A stretch of DNA of 64,000 nucleotides, taken from Piscinibacter sp. Lineage in GTDB: Bacteria > Pseudomonadota > Gammaproteobacteria > Burkholderiales > Burkholderiaceae_C. Of this stretch, positions 42,935 through 52,339 are shown piece after piece (the stretch's first letter is position 1; the number at the start of each line of letters is the position of its first letter). Location: assembly GCA_016706565.1 (NCBI GenBank), contig JADJJI010000011.1, positions 372,001 through 436,000 of the forward strand. Reading direction: 5' to 3'. A program made the position numbers and the translations under genes. The notes under the pieces are model-generated. The model was not told the origin of the DNA and did no database searches. It saw only the letters and a list, made by a program, of their open reading frames with translations.

Positions 42935-44302
42935 ATGAACATGATCGATTCCTCCGGCCACCCGGTGTCGGGTGCCACTCCCGACGGCCTGGCCGCCTGC
43001 GAGCAAGCGGCGCGCGAACTGCTGTGCATGGTCGACGACCCGGCAGCCAGCGTGGCACGCGCCATCGAAGCGAGCCCCGAGATGCCGATGGCGTACGCGC
43101 TGCAGGCCTGGCTGCACCTGCTGGGCACCGAGCCTGAAGGCATGGCCGTGGCGCGGGCCGCCTGCGAAGCCGCCAGCGAGTTGCCGGCCAATGACCGCGA
43201 GCAGCGCCACCTGGCCGCTGCCCGCGCCCTGACCCGGGGTTGCTGGCGCGAGGCCGCGCTGCGCCTCGAAGACCTGAGCCTGCGCTACCCGCTCGACACG
43301 CTGGCCCTGCAGGTCGGCCATCAGGTGGACTTCTTTCGCGGTGACAGCCGCATGCTGCGCGACCGCATCGCCCGCGTGCTGCCCTCGTGGGACCCGGCCA
43401 TCCCCGGCTGGCACGCCGTGCTCGGCATGCACGCCTTCGGGCTGGAAGAAACCGGCGACTACACACTGGCCGAGTCGCAAGGCAGGCGCAGCGTGGAGCT
43501 GGAACCGCGCGACAGCTGGGGCTGGCACGCGGTGGCGCACGTGCACGAGATGCGCAATCAGCCGCGCGAGGGCATTGCCTGGCTGCAGCCCACGAGCGCC
43601 ATCTGGTCGCAGGGCAGCTTTCTGGGCACCCACAACTGGTGGCACCTGGCCTTGTGCCACCTGGAGCTCGACGACCACGCGCAAGTGCTCGAGCTCTACG
43701 ACCAGGCCATTGGCGGCACCGGCTCGGCAGTCGTGCTCGACATGGTCGACGCCAGCGCCATGCTGTGGCGTCTGCACCTGAGGGGTGTCGATGTGGGCGA
43801 GCGTTGGCAGCCGCTCGCCGATCGCTGGGCGCCGCTGGCGCGCGCCGGCAACTATGCGTTCAACGACTTCCACGCCATGCTGGCCTTCGTGGGCGCCGAT
43901 CGCGGCGGGCTGCAGCAGGCGGTGCTCGAATCGCAGCAAGAGGCCATGTGCAGCGAAGTCGACAACGCGCTCTTCACCCGCGAGGCCGGCCACCCCGCCG
44001 CACGCGCGGTGCAGGCCTTCGGCCATGGCGACTTCAGCACGGCGGTCACGCTGCTGCGCGCCATGCGCCACCAGGCACACCGCTTCGGAGGCAGCCACGC
44101 GCAGCGAGACCTCATCGACCTCACGCTGGTCGAAGCGGCCATGCGCAGCGGCGACCCCGCGCTCGCCAGCGGCCTGGCCGCCGAGCGCGCTGCACTGCGC
44201 CCGCGCAGCCCACTGGCGCAGCGGCTGGTGAGCCGGGCGCACGCCCTGCAGCGCGGCGGTGGCGGCCACACAGGGGGGCATGGGGCGCATCGCCAGGCCT
44301 GA
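42935..44302 (+). CDS. TTC38-like tetratricopeptide repeat protein
   Basis: 455 residues, all helical. Residues 10-440 align by pattern to the TTC38 family, found from bacteria to humans without known function: ALALQVGHQVDFFRGDSRML-like, HAVLGMHAFGLEETGDYTLA, GWHAVAHVHEMRNQPREGIA, THNWWHLALCHLE. The conserved His/Trp clusters hint at ligand or metal binding. Co-directional with the hydroxylase-like gene, so probably one operon. Confidence 0.85.
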   Translation: MNMIDSSGHPVSGATPDGLAACEQAARELLCMVDDPAASVARAIEASPEMPMAYALQAWLHLLGTEPEGMAVARAACEAASELPANDREQRHLAAARALTRGCWREAALRLEDLSLRYPLDTLALQVGHQVDFFRGDSRMLRDRIARVLPSWDPAIPGWHAVLGMHAFGLEETGDYTLAESQGRRSVELEPRDSWGWHAVAHVHEMRNQPREGIAWLQPTSAIWSQGSFLGTHNWWHLALCHLELDDHAQVLELYDQAIGGTGSAVVLDMVDASAMLWRLHLRGVDVGERWQPLADRWAPLARAGNYAFNDFHAMLAFVGADRGGLQQAVLESQQEAMCSEVDNALFTREAGHPAARAVQAFGHGDFSTAVTLLRAMRHQAHRFGGSHAQRDLIDLTLVEAAMRSGDPALASGLAAERAALRPRSPLAQRLVSRAHALQRGGGGHTGGHGAHRQA

Positions 44303-44456
44303 ATCGCTGCCGTGCGGCACCCGGCCGAACCGGTGCGCCGCCGTCCGCCCGCGCTCCCGGCTGCCCGGGTGGCCGAGTTCGCCTCGCTCCGTTCACTCCG
44401 GGCAGCGGCAGAGTTCCGACGGTCGTGCGTTCCGGAGCGGATAGACGAGCATGCGT

Positions 44457-45404
44457 TCAGTGCAATGTGCCGACGATCGGCGCCAGTGCGGCGTTGATGC
44501 GGGCCGCTTGCTCGGCATTGATCATCGAGCCGAGCACCTCGAGGAAGCGCGGGTCCTGTACGCCGCTCACGATGTACTGCCAGCGGTAGGCTTCCAGCAT
44601 CGCCCGGTGGATCGCCTGCGTCTGCGCGCCGTCGAAGGCACGTCCGGCCGCTTGGGTGAAGTACTGGGCATCGGCCTCGGCCTGCACCTGCACGATGCCG
44701 TCGACCGCGCCCACCAGGCCGATCAGTTCGCCCACGGCCTGGTCGCGCTGCGCCGCGTCGAGCCTCTCGTCCTCGCGCAGCCACTCCATCTCGTCGACGA
44801 TGGCATGTTGCGACTCCTCCTTCCAGTGGAACAGGAACACGTCCTTCCAGAGCGGGTCGATCTGCGACTGCCCCTCGATGCTGCTGCGGTAGTGCGCCTG
44901 CGAGAACAGCTCGATGTCGAAAACCAGCGCCAGCACGGCCCATGTCGATGCGGCCAGCACCGCCTGAGCCACGTCGTTGGGTTGCGGCACGAAGCGGTAA
45001 CCCGTGGGCATGCCTGGAGCCATCATCGTCTCCAGGCGGCGGAACATCTCCTGGTGCTTGAGCTCCTCGTCGGTCAAGCGCACCAGCGCCTCGAGCGCCA
45101 CCTGGTCGCCGAGCCAGTGGCTGCGGCTGACCTCCAGCGCCTTGGCGCCGATGAAGCGCTCGACGAGCGCGAACATGTTGGCGTAGGTGCGGCCCTGCAC
45201 CTGCGAGTACAGGCGCCGATCCTCGGCGCCGAGGAAGGGCAGACGGGCGACCTTCGACAGGCCGTCGGGCAGGAAGGTCTTGCCGAAGTCGAACTGGCGG
45301 CCCCGGATCACGTCGCGGTCGGTGTCCCAGCGGATGCGCTTGGACACCTCGACGCACTTGGCGTAGCGGGTGGTGTCGATCGAGTGTCGGGTGACGTGTG
45401 ACAT
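44457..45404 (-). CDS. Ferritin-like diiron oxygenase
   Basis: 315 residues. Helical with two EXXH motifs: TDEELKHQEMFRR (EXXH) and EESQHAIVDEMEW (EXXH), plus glutamates in LVERFIGAKALEV and FDIELFSQAHYRS. This gives the E/EXXH, E/EXXH diiron set of AurF/CmlI-like or related oxygenases. Substrate unknown. ATG 45404 has AAGGAG. Divergent from a large NB-ARC regulator (about 160 bases), which may regulate it in response to a substrate-related signal. Confidence 0.82.
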   Translation of the reverse strand: MSHVTRHSIDTTRYAKCVEVSKRIRWDTDRDVIRGRQFDFGKTFLPDGLSKVARLPFLGAEDRRLYSQVQGRTYANMFALVERFIGAKALEVSRSHWLGDQVALEALVRLTDEELKHQEMFRRLETMMAPGMPTGYRFVPQPNDVAQAVLAASTWAVLALVFDIELFSQAHYRSSIEGQSQIDPLWKDVFLFHWKEESQHAIVDEMEWLREDERLDAAQRDQAVGELIGLVGAVDGIVQVQAEADAQYFTQAAGRAFDGAQTQAIHRAMLEAYRWQYIVSGVQDPRFLEVLGSMINAEQAARINAALAPIVGTLH

Positions 45405-45563
45405 GGCGGGTTGCTCCTTCAAGCGGGGGTTGCAGGGCTGGCGGCGCCAACAATCGGTGAACGCCTGGTGCACACTCTGCCCAGCGGCCGGCGAAGTGTC
45501 TTCAAGCGCGGATCAAGGCTTGTCAAAACCCGTCAACGGCTGCCGACACTCCGGGAGTCGCCC

Positions 45564-48002
45564 TTGCCACCTGCCGGTGCCGACACACCACTGCGTTTCC
45601 ACCACTTCGAGCTGCACCCGGCCGAGCGGGTGCTGCGCGTGCGTGGCGAGCCGGTCGCCCTGGGCAGCCGCGCCTTCGATCTGCTGCTGGTGCTGGCCCA
45701 ATGCCACGAGCGCCTGGTCACCAAGCAGGAACTGCTGGAGCTCGTCTGGCCCGGCCTGGTGGTGGAGGAGCACAACATCGCCACGCAGATCAGCACGTTG
45801 CGAAAGCTGCTCGGCACGGGGGCCATCGCCACGCTGCCGGGCTATGGCTACCGGCTGACGGCCGCGCGCCATCCGCAGCCGGATGTGCCTGCGGAGTCGC
45901 CCTTGCCCGATGCGCCCTCGCCGCCGCGACACAACCTGCCGCAGCCGCGCACCCGATTCATCGGGCGCGAAGCGGCGCTGGCCGATCTCGAGCGCCTGCT
46001 GCTTTCGACGCAGTTGCTCACGCTGACGGGAATCGGCGGCTGCGGCAAGACACGCCTGGCGCTGCAGTTCGCGCAACAGCAGCAGGCCGCATACGCCGAT
46101 GGCGTGTGGTTCGTCGACCTCGCGCCGCTGAAGGACGCCGAACGCGTGGCGGCCGCCTGCGCGGCCGTGTTCGACCTGCGCGAAGAGGGCGACAGGCCAC
46201 TGATGCTGCGCCTGATCGAACACCTGGCCGCGCGCCGCACGCTGCTCCTGCTGGACAACTGCGAGCATGTCATCGACGGCGTGGCCGCGGTGGTGGAAGC
46301 GCTGCTGTCCACGCAGGCCCGCAGCACGGGCGCCACCGGCACGGTGATCCTGGCGACCAGCCGCGAAGGCCTGGGCGTGGCCGGCGAACAGATCTGTCCG
46401 GTGCGCTCGCTGTCGCTGCCGGCAACAGCGGAGCTGTGCGCCGTGCGCGACGCCGAGTCGGTGCGGGTCTTCGTCGACCGCGCACGGCTGGCCTGGCCCG
46501 ACTTCGAAGTCGGCCCCGACAACGCGGCATCGATCGCGGAGATCTGCAGGCGTCTGGATGGCATCCCGCTGGCGATCGAACTGGCGGCGGCGCGCGTGCC
46601 GATGTTGCCGGTGGCGGAGATCGCCGCGCGGCTGGATGACCGCTTTCGGCTGCTCACCGGCGGCAGCCGCGCGTTGCCGCGCCACCAGACGCTGCAAGCG
46701 GCCATGCAATGGAGCTACGAGCAGCTGGCGCCGCCCGAGCAACGCCTGCTGCGCCTGATGTCCGTCTTCGCGGGCGGCTGGACGCTCCAGGCTGCCGCCG
46801 AAGTCGCGCCGACCGCGGACGAATACGAAGCGCTGGGCCTTCTGACCGTGCTGCACGACAAGTCGCTGCTGGTCGTCGAGCGTTCGCAGGCCGGTGGCCC
46901 GCCCCGCTATCGCATGCTCGAGACGGTGCGCCAGTACGCCATGGAGCGGCTGCACGAGCGCGGCGAAGGCGAGGACGCGCGCGGCCGGCATGCGGCCCAC
47001 TACGTCGGCTGGGCAGAAGGCGCCGAACCGCACGTGCGCGGGCCGGATCAGGACGCATGGATCGGCCGCTTCAGGCAGGAACACGAGAACCTGATCGCAG
47101 CGCTCGGCTGGTGCAGCGTGGGCCCGGTCGATGCGCAGTGGGGGCTGCGCCTGGCCGTCGCTTCGAGCTTCTACTGGATCTGGAACGGCGTCGAGCAGGG
47201 CTACCGGCTGACGCTGGCCGTGCTCGAAAGAGACGGCGCGGCGGCCGACACCTCGGCACGGGTGGGCGCCCTGTGTGCCGCTGCCCATCTGAGCCTGTTT
47301 CGCGGGCGCTACGACGAGTCGCTGGCCCTGGCACAAGCGGCGCTGGCGGCCGCCCGGCGGCTCGGCGCGCCGCTGCCGCTGGTGCAGGCACTCGACGAGG
47401 TGGGCTCGGCCCTGAACACGCAGGGCCGCGTCGCGCAGGCGCTGCAGTGCCACGAGGAAGCGCTGGCGCTGGCGCGCCAGCTCGGCGATGCACGATGGAT
47501 GTCCAGGCTGCTCAACGGCCTGGCGGAGTCGAAGCGCAGCGCCGGCCAGCTGGACGAAGCGGAGAGGCACTACCACGAAGCCCTCGCCGTCGCCCGCGAG
47601 CAGGGCGGCCGGCTGGGGATCGTCGTGACGCTCAACAACCTGATCCGCGTGCAGGTCGCCAAGGGCCGGCCCGAACTGGCGCGGACCCTGGCGCTCGAGT
47701 GCCTGACCCTGGTGCGCGGTCAGAAGGTCGGCGTCGACCTGCTCGAGGCGTCGGTGGGGCTGGCGGCATGCCTGGCCGAGCACGAAAGGGCGGCGCGCTT
47801 CTGGGGCGCGGCAGACCAGACGCTCCAGGCCTGGGGGTATCGGCACCAGCCGGTGGACATCGAGCACACGGCGCCATGGATCGCGAGTGCGCGCCGTGCG
47901 CTCGGCGACGCGGCCTTCGAGGCTGCCGAGGCGACTGGACGCGCACTGGAGTTCGATGCGGCCCTGGCCGAGCTGGCGCAGTGGCTGGACAGCCCGGCCT
48001 GA
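45564..48002 (+). CDS. STAND-type regulator: winged helix, NB-ARC ATPase, TPR
   Basis: 812 residues if started at TTG 45564 (GGGAG upstream); TTG 45411 is the only longer alternative. OmpR-like DNA-binding domain (about 10-100: PVALGSRAFDLLLVLAQCHE, IATQISTLRKLLG, LPGYGYRL). Then an NB-ARC ATPase: Walker A LTGIGGCGKTRLAL, Walker B LLLLDNCEHVIDG, LDGIPLAIELAAARV. Then a TPR sensor half. The MalT/AfsR-like arrangement predicts an inducer-driven, ATP-dependent activator. Divergent from the diiron oxygenase gene. Confidence 0.9.
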   Translation: MPPAGADTPLRFHHFELHPAERVLRVRGEPVALGSRAFDLLLVLAQCHERLVTKQELLELVWPGLVVEEHNIATQISTLRKLLGTGAIATLPGYGYRLTAARHPQPDVPAESPLPDAPSPPRHNLPQPRTRFIGREAALADLERLLLSTQLLTLTGIGGCGKTRLALQFAQQQQAAYADGVWFVDLAPLKDAERVAAACAAVFDLREEGDRPLMLRLIEHLAARRTLLLLDNCEHVIDGVAAVVEALLSTQARSTGATGTVILATSREGLGVAGEQICPVRSLSLPATAELCAVRDAESVRVFVDRARLAWPDFEVGPDNAASIAEICRRLDGIPLAIELAAARVPMLPVAEIAARLDDRFRLLTGGSRALPRHQTLQAAMQWSYEQLAPPEQRLLRLMSVFAGGWTLQAAAEVAPTADEYEALGLLTVLHDKSLLVVERSQAGGPPRYRMLETVRQYAMERLHERGEGEDARGRHAAHYVGWAEGAEPHVRGPDQDAWIGRFRQEHENLIAALGWCSVGPVDAQWGLRLAVASSFYWIWNGVEQGYRLTLAVLERDGAAADTSARVGALCAAAHLSLFRGRYDESLALAQAALAAARRLGAPLPLVQALDEVGSALNTQGRVAQALQCHEEALALARQLGDARWMSRLLNGLAESKRSAGQLDEAERHYHEALAVAREQGGRLGIVVTLNNLIRVQVAKGRPELARTLALECLTLVRGQKVGVDLLEASVGLAACLAEHERAARFWGAADQTLQAWGYRHQPVDIEHTAPWIASARRALGDAAFEAAEATGRALEFDAALAELAQWLDSPA

Positions 48003-48102
48003 AGCGCCCCGGTGTGCTGCGCTACTTGGAAGACCGGTCCCCGGCGGCCCGGTCGCTGCGCAGGGGCGCTTGCTGGCCCACACCGTCGGCCGGGAGTGCA
48101 GC

Positions 48103-48444
48103 TCAGGCCTTCTTCACGAACCCCGACTTCAGCCCCATGGCGCCGATGCCGTCGATCCGGCAGTCGATGTCGTGGTCGCCCTCGGCCAGGCGGATGTTCT
48201 TCACCTTGGTGCCGACCTTCACGACCTGGGACGAGCCCTTGATCTTCAGGTCCTTGACGACGATGACGGTGTCGCCGTCCTTCAGCTCCGCGCCATTGGC
48301 GTCGCGCACCACGCGCACTTCGTCGGCGGCGGGCGGTGCCGCCTCCCGAGGCCATTCGTGGCCGCATTCGGGGCAGACGAACTGCGAACCGTCGTCATAG
48401 GTCAGCGCGGAGCTGCATCGGGGGCAAGCGGGCAGGGTGCTCAT
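48103..48444 (-). CDS. PhnA-domain zinc-ribbon protein (YjdM-like)
   Basis: 113 residues. N-terminal zinc ribbon ACPRCSSALTYDDGSQFVCP (CX2C...CX2C) and the C-terminal PhnA domain (ELKDGDTVIVVKDLKIKG). Called alkylphosphonate utilisation protein PhnA historically, but the family's role is unclear. No phn gene neighbours. Converges on the preceding regulator. Confidence 0.92.
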   Translation of the reverse strand: MSTLPACPRCSSALTYDDGSQFVCPECGHEWPREAAPPAADEVRVVRDANGAELKDGDTVIVVKDLKIKGSSQVVKVGTKVKNIRLAEGDHDIDCRIDGIGAMGLKSGFVKKA

Positions 48445-48497
48445 GCGCCCAGTGTACGAAGCGCCGGTGCAGCCACGCCGGCGGCTTCTCGTTTCAT

Positions 48498-49184
48498 TCA
48501 GGCTCTCGTTGCCTTCGGCCGCCGCACCGCGCGCACCTTGCCGCTCGATCCGCCGCCGCAGTACAGCAGCCCGGCGCCGTCGGACTCGAGCCCGCTGACG
48601 CCGGTGCCCGCGGGCATGGCCAGCCGCTCGAGCACCGCGCCGCTGGCCGGGTCGAGGCGGCGCAGTTCGCTCTCCTCGCCTTCCCAGGTGCCGTGCCAGA
48701 GTTCGCCGTCGACGAAGCTCACGCCGGTGACGTAGCGGTTGGACTCGATGGTGCGCAGGATCGCGCCGGTGGCCGGGTCGATCTGGTGGATCTTGCGGTC
48801 GAGGTACTGCCCGACCCACAGGCTGCCCTCGGCCCAGGTCAGGCCCGAGTCGCCGCCGTGGCCGGGCGCCGGGATCGACGCCACCACGGCGCCGCTGGCC
48901 GGATCGATCTTGTCGATGCGCGATTCGGCGATCTGGTAGAGGTGCGTGCCGTCGAAGGCGGTGCCCGCATCGCTGGCGCAATCGAGCGTGCGCGTGGCCT
49001 GGCCACTGGCGGGGTCGAAGGCGATCAGCTTCGTGCCGGTGGCGGCCCACACACGCTGCCCGTCGTGGGTGACGCCGTGGATGCGCTCGGCACCCGTGAA
49101 GGGGCCGTACTCGCGAACGATCTCGGCGCTGCGCGCAGCGGCCTGCGTTGTCGGCCGTGCGGTCGGGGCTGAAGTGGCGGTCAT
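48498..49184 (-). CDS. Beta-propeller (PQQ/SMP-30-like) protein
   Basis: 228 residues with repeated blades: FDPASGQATRTL, IDPASGAVVASI, IDPATGAILRTI and LDPASGAVLERL, each followed by W- or G-rich strands. Cytoplasmic (no signal). Similar short propellers resemble glutamine-cyclotransferase-like or lactonase-like proteins; no catalytic claim is possible. Immediately followed upstream (49232) by a same-strand HTH gene that probably regulates it. Confidence 0.75.
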   Translation of the reverse strand: MTATSAPTARPTTQAAARSAEIVREYGPFTGAERIHGVTHDGQRVWAATGTKLIAFDPASGQATRTLDCASDAGTAFDGTHLYQIAESRIDKIDPASGAVVASIPAPGHGGDSGLTWAEGSLWVGQYLDRKIHQIDPATGAILRTIESNRYVTGVSFVDGELWHGTWEGEESELRRLDPASGAVLERLAMPAGTGVSGLESDGAGLLYCGGGSSGKVRAVRRPKATRA

Positions 49185-49231
49185 GTTCTGCTTCCTTTCG
49201 GCGCGTCGATGCGGCGCCGCGGAAACGCAAT

Positions 49232-50452
49232 CTACGTGAGCGGCAACGCAGCAGGGAGTAACAAGTTCGTCGTGAATCCGGCCAGCGGCGCGGCCAGCCA
49301 GCGCTGTGCGCGCGCCTGCCCGACCGAACGCACGCGCCCGGCTGCCTGCAGTTCCGCGAGTGCGCGCTGCACGGTACGCTGGCTGGCGCCGAGCGCGAGT
49401 GCCAGCGCCGAGGTCGACCAGGCCGCGCCGTCGGCCAGCAGCGCCAGCAGCGAGGCCCGATCGCCATCGATGGGCGGCAGCAGCACGACGACGGCATGGG
49501 CGTCGATCGGCTCGAGCACGAAGCCGTGCGCGCTGGCCTCGATGCGTGCCAGCGGCGCGGCGAGCGCGCGCAGCCGGCCGATCTCGACACGCAGCCGCGC
49601 GCGGTGCGTCTCGTCGGGGCGGCGGGTGTGGAAGGCGCGTGCAATCAGCACCGTGCGATCGACATCGCCGGGCCAGGCCTCGGCCAGCGCGCGCGCCAGC
49701 GCGAACAGCACCGGCCGGCGGGCCAGCGGCTGCCAGAGGCGGCCGGCATGCAGGCCGCGGCGGCAGGCGTCGACCACCAGGGTGCCGCTGGCGAGCAGCG
49801 CCTCGACCTCGTCCAGGCGCAGCATCTGCTCATGGCCAGCCTGCAGGCGCCGCGCCGCGGGACGCTCGAGCGCGGCACAGGCTTCGCCCACCTCGGCCAG
49901 CAGCGCGGGCACGCGCGCACGGCTGGCCGCTGCCTGCGCGCGGGCCAGCGCCGCGCGCGCCGGCGCCGTGCGCAGCGAGCGCAGCGCGAGTTCGGCGGCA
50001 GCGAGTTCGGCCACGGCCACCAGCGAGGGCGGCGCGCCGCTCAGCTCCAGCCCGTCCAGTGCGGCTGCGGCCTCGTCGAGCCGGCCGAGCAGCAGCATCC
50101 GGCGCAGCGCGATCAGGCGGGCCTGCAGCGCATTGACGCGATCGGCGCGGGCCTCGAGCGTGGCCGATGCCGCCGCCAGCGCGCGCGGCCAGCCGCGCAG
50201 CTCGCGCATGGCCAGCGCCACCTCGGCCTCGGCGACCACGCAGCGCGCACGCGCCAGCTCGTCATGGCTGGCGAAGCCGCGCGCCGCGCGCCGTAGCAGC
50301 TCGCGGGCACGCGGGAGCTCGCCGAGCTGCGCCATGGCGATGCCGCGCAGCGCGAGCGCCTGCGCGTCCTCGCGCAGGGCCACGTGCTTGAGCGCGCCGA
50401 GGGCGTCGCCCGCCACGAGGGCGCGTGCGGCGGCGGCGATCAGGGAGTCCAT
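49232..50452 (-). CDS. Helix-turn-helix regulator with helical repeat region
   Basis: 406 residues. N-terminal half of Ala/Leu-rich helical repeats (TPR-like), a middle OmpR/SARP-like wing ([33 protein letters not shown]), and a C-terminal winged HTH ([32 protein letters not shown]). Located just upstream of the propeller gene on the same strand, its likely target. Divergent from the VF530 gene. Confidence 0.75.
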   Translation of the reverse strand: MDSLIAAAARALVAGDALGALKHVALREDAQALALRGIAMAQLGELPRARELLRRAARGFASHDELARARCVVAEAEVALAMRELRGWPRALAAASATLEARADRVNALQARLIALRRMLLLGRLDEAAAALDGLELSGAPPSLVAVAELAAAELALRSLRTAPARAALARAQAAASRARVPALLAEVGEACAALERPAARRLQAGHEQMLRLDEVEALLASGTLVVDACRRGLHAGRLWQPLARRPVLFALARALAEAWPGDVDRTVLIARAFHTRRPDETHRARLRVEIGRLRALAAPLARIEASAHGFVLEPIDAHAVVVLLPPIDGDRASLLALLADGAAWSTSALALALGASQRTVQRALAELQAAGRVRSVGQARAQRWLAAPLAGFTTNLLLPAALPLT

Positions 50453-50496
50453 GGCAAGAGGCTACCCTGCCGGCGACCTGCGGCGAAAATGCCGCC

Positions 50497-50754
50497 ATGT
50501 CCGAGCCCTTGCCGCCCACTGCGCCACCGCAACCGAAGAACCCCCTGCACGGCGTCACGCTCGAACAGATCGTCACGCAGCTGGCCGAGCACTACGGCTG
50601 GGCGGGCCTGGGCGAGCGCATCGCGTTGCGCTGCTTCACCAGCGAGCCCAGCGTCGCCTCGAGCCTGAAGTTTCTGCGCAAGACGCCGTGGGCGCGCGAG
50701 AAGGTCGAGGGCCTGTACCTGTTCATGCTGCGCGAGCAGCGCCGCGCGCGCTGA
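50497..50754 (+). CDS. VF530-type (DUF2132) DNA-binding protein
   Basis: 85 residues. [40 protein letters not shown] and [13 protein letters not shown] match the VF530 family, whose Vibrio member structure shows a double-stranded DNA-binding fold. Role unknown. Start at ATG 50497; convergent with rdgC. Confidence 0.9.
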   Translation: MSEPLPPTAPPQPKNPLHGVTLEQIVTQLAEHYGWAGLGERIALRCFTSEPSVASSLKFLRKTPWAREKVEGLYLFMLREQRRAR

Positions 50755-50770
50755 GCCGCGGCCGGCGCGC

Positions 50771-51760
50771 TCAGGCGGCGGCGGTCTCCCACGGTGCCGC
50801 GTCTTCCGCGCCGGCGTCCGGCAGGGCCTCAGGCGCCGCGGCAGCCTGCCGCTCGTGCAGGCCGCCCAATGCTTCGATCAGCGCCGGCAGCATCTGGCGC
50901 AGTTCGCCGGTGGCGATGGCCACGTCGGCATCGAAGCCGTCGTCGTCCTTGCCTGCGTTGGCGGCATCGACACCGGCGCCTTCGAGCACCACGTCGAGCA
51001 GCTGGATCTTCTTCAGCGTCAGCGCCTCGGTGAGCACGAAGGAGACGCGGCTGGCCCAGGTGAGTGCCAGCTGCGTGGGCAGCTTGCCCTGGCGGATGTG
51101 CTCGCCGACCTCGTCGATGTCCAGCGTGTGGCGCGCGTAGCGCACGGTGGCCTTCTCGCTGTCGGGCTGCTTGAGCTCGCACTCGCGGTCGATGCTGAAA
51201 CCCGACGGTGCTTCCTTCTCCGACAGCCACAGCGACATCGCCGTGGCTGGAGACAGCTCGGTCTGCAGCAGCGCGAGCTTGAGCCCGCCGCCCAGGCATT
51301 CGATCAGCCGCGTGACGACGACGTCGCCGCGCTTCGTGCTGCCGGCGCCCACCCAGACCATGCGTGCCTGGAGGTCGATCCACACCAGCGTGTCGGTGCG
51401 CTTGGGGAAGGCGCGCGGCATCAGCGCATGCACCACGGCCTCCTTCATCTCCTTGAGCTGCTTGCCCTTGGGGCGGCGGCCGGTCTGCTGCTCGATGGCA
51501 TCGAGCTGCGCCTGCAGCTGCTGCTTCACCGCGCTGCCCGGCACGGCGCGCCGCTCGGCGCACAGCTTGACGACCAGCTGCCCGCCGACGATCTCGGCCA
51601 GCGCGTCGTGCTTGTCGCCGCGCGGCGCCACCCAGCCGGCCGATTCGGGCTGCGTGAGACCGCACTCGACGAAGGGCGAGCCCGACAGGCGATCGGCGAT
51701 CTCGGCCAGGCTGGGCTGATCCCAGTGTTCGATGCGGTAGATCAGGGCGTTCTTCAGCAT
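50771..51760 (-). CDS. rdgC: Recombination-associated protein RdgC
   Basis: 329 residues. Opens MLKNALIYRIEHWDQPSLAE, with FVECGLTQPESAGWVAPRGD and the ring-forming features of RdgC, a sequence-independent double-stranded DNA-binding toroid that restrains RecA. The C-terminal tail is Ala/Glu-rich. Ends just before the convergent VF530-type gene. Confidence 0.93.
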   Translation of the reverse strand: MLKNALIYRIEHWDQPSLAEIADRLSGSPFVECGLTQPESAGWVAPRGDKHDALAEIVGGQLVVKLCAERRAVPGSAVKQQLQAQLDAIEQQTGRRPKGKQLKEMKEAVVHALMPRAFPKRTDTLVWIDLQARMVWVGAGSTKRGDVVVTRLIECLGGGLKLALLQTELSPATAMSLWLSEKEAPSGFSIDRECELKQPDSEKATVRYARHTLDIDEVGEHIRQGKLPTQLALTWASRVSFVLTEALTLKKIQLLDVVLEGAGVDAANAGKDDDGFDADVAIATGELRQMLPALIEALGGLHERQAAAAPEALPDAGAEDAAPWETAAA

Positions 51761-51779
51761 GGCGGGGCGGGGCAGCGGC

Positions 51780-52016
51780 TCACGGCACGGGTGGTGGGGT
51801 GGCGAGTGTAGGGGCAGCCGTCCGCCGGGCCTGCTGCCTGCGTCCGCCGCAACCCCGGTCGCCGGCCGGCGGCTCGGCGAAGCCGGCCTCGATCGCCGCC
51901 GCGACCTCGGGGCGCTTGCCGAGCGTCTCGGCGGTGATGCGGCTCAGCGCCTCGGCCAGCGCGCGCTGGCGTGGCGCGCCCTGCGGCGGGCAGGGCTTCA
52001 GCATCAGGGGCGGCAT
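51780..52016 (-). CDS. Small hypothetical protein
   Basis: 78 residues from ATG 52016. LAEALSRITAETLGKRPEVA is a helical stretch; the end is Pro/Arg-rich. Its start overlaps the end of the next small gene upstream, so the two are probably co-transcribed. No family recognised; weak coding case. Confidence 0.4.
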   Translation of the reverse strand: MPPLMLKPCPPQGAPRQRALAEALSRITAETLGKRPEVAAAIEAGFAEPPAGDRGCGGRRQQARRTAAPTLATPPPVP

Positions 52017-52222
52017 GCCGGCTCCTTCGCGCGCAGCAGCGCGGCCGGCCGATGCGCGGCACGTGCCACGGCGTGCCATGCCGAGGCCAGGTGGCGGAAG
52101 GCGCTGGCCCAGAAGGCGTCGACCGCCTCGCGGCGTGCCTGCAGCGCACGCTGCCGGGCCGCATCCATGAAGGCTGCCCGCTCAAGGGGCGTGAGCGGGC
52201 GATCGAAGGGCGAGGTGTTCAT
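52004..52222 (-). CDS. Small DUF1127-like basic helical protein
   Basis: 72 residues from ATG 52222. RPLTPLERAAFMDAARQRAL then REAVDAFWASAFRHLASAWH: amphipathic basic helices, somewhat like DUF1127-type small proteins but not certainly one. Divergent from the LysR gene, 117 bases away. Confidence 0.5.
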   Translation of the reverse strand: MNTSPFDRPLTPLERAAFMDAARQRALQARREAVDAFWASAFRHLASAWHAVARAAHRPAALLRAKEPACRP

Positions 52223-52339
52223 GGCAGCTCCGTTGAATCGGTGCGTCGACTCTAGGCAGCCGCTCCCGCGGCGGAAACGGCACGCCCGGCAAATCGGTCT
52301 TGCGCACACCGCAAAGCCGGCGCCCCTACCATCGCGGCC

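Noticed and set aside
44303-44456. Additional gene between TTC38-like and diiron genes
   Set aside because: Short convergent gap of 154 bases with Arg/Pro-rich open frames and no start signals.
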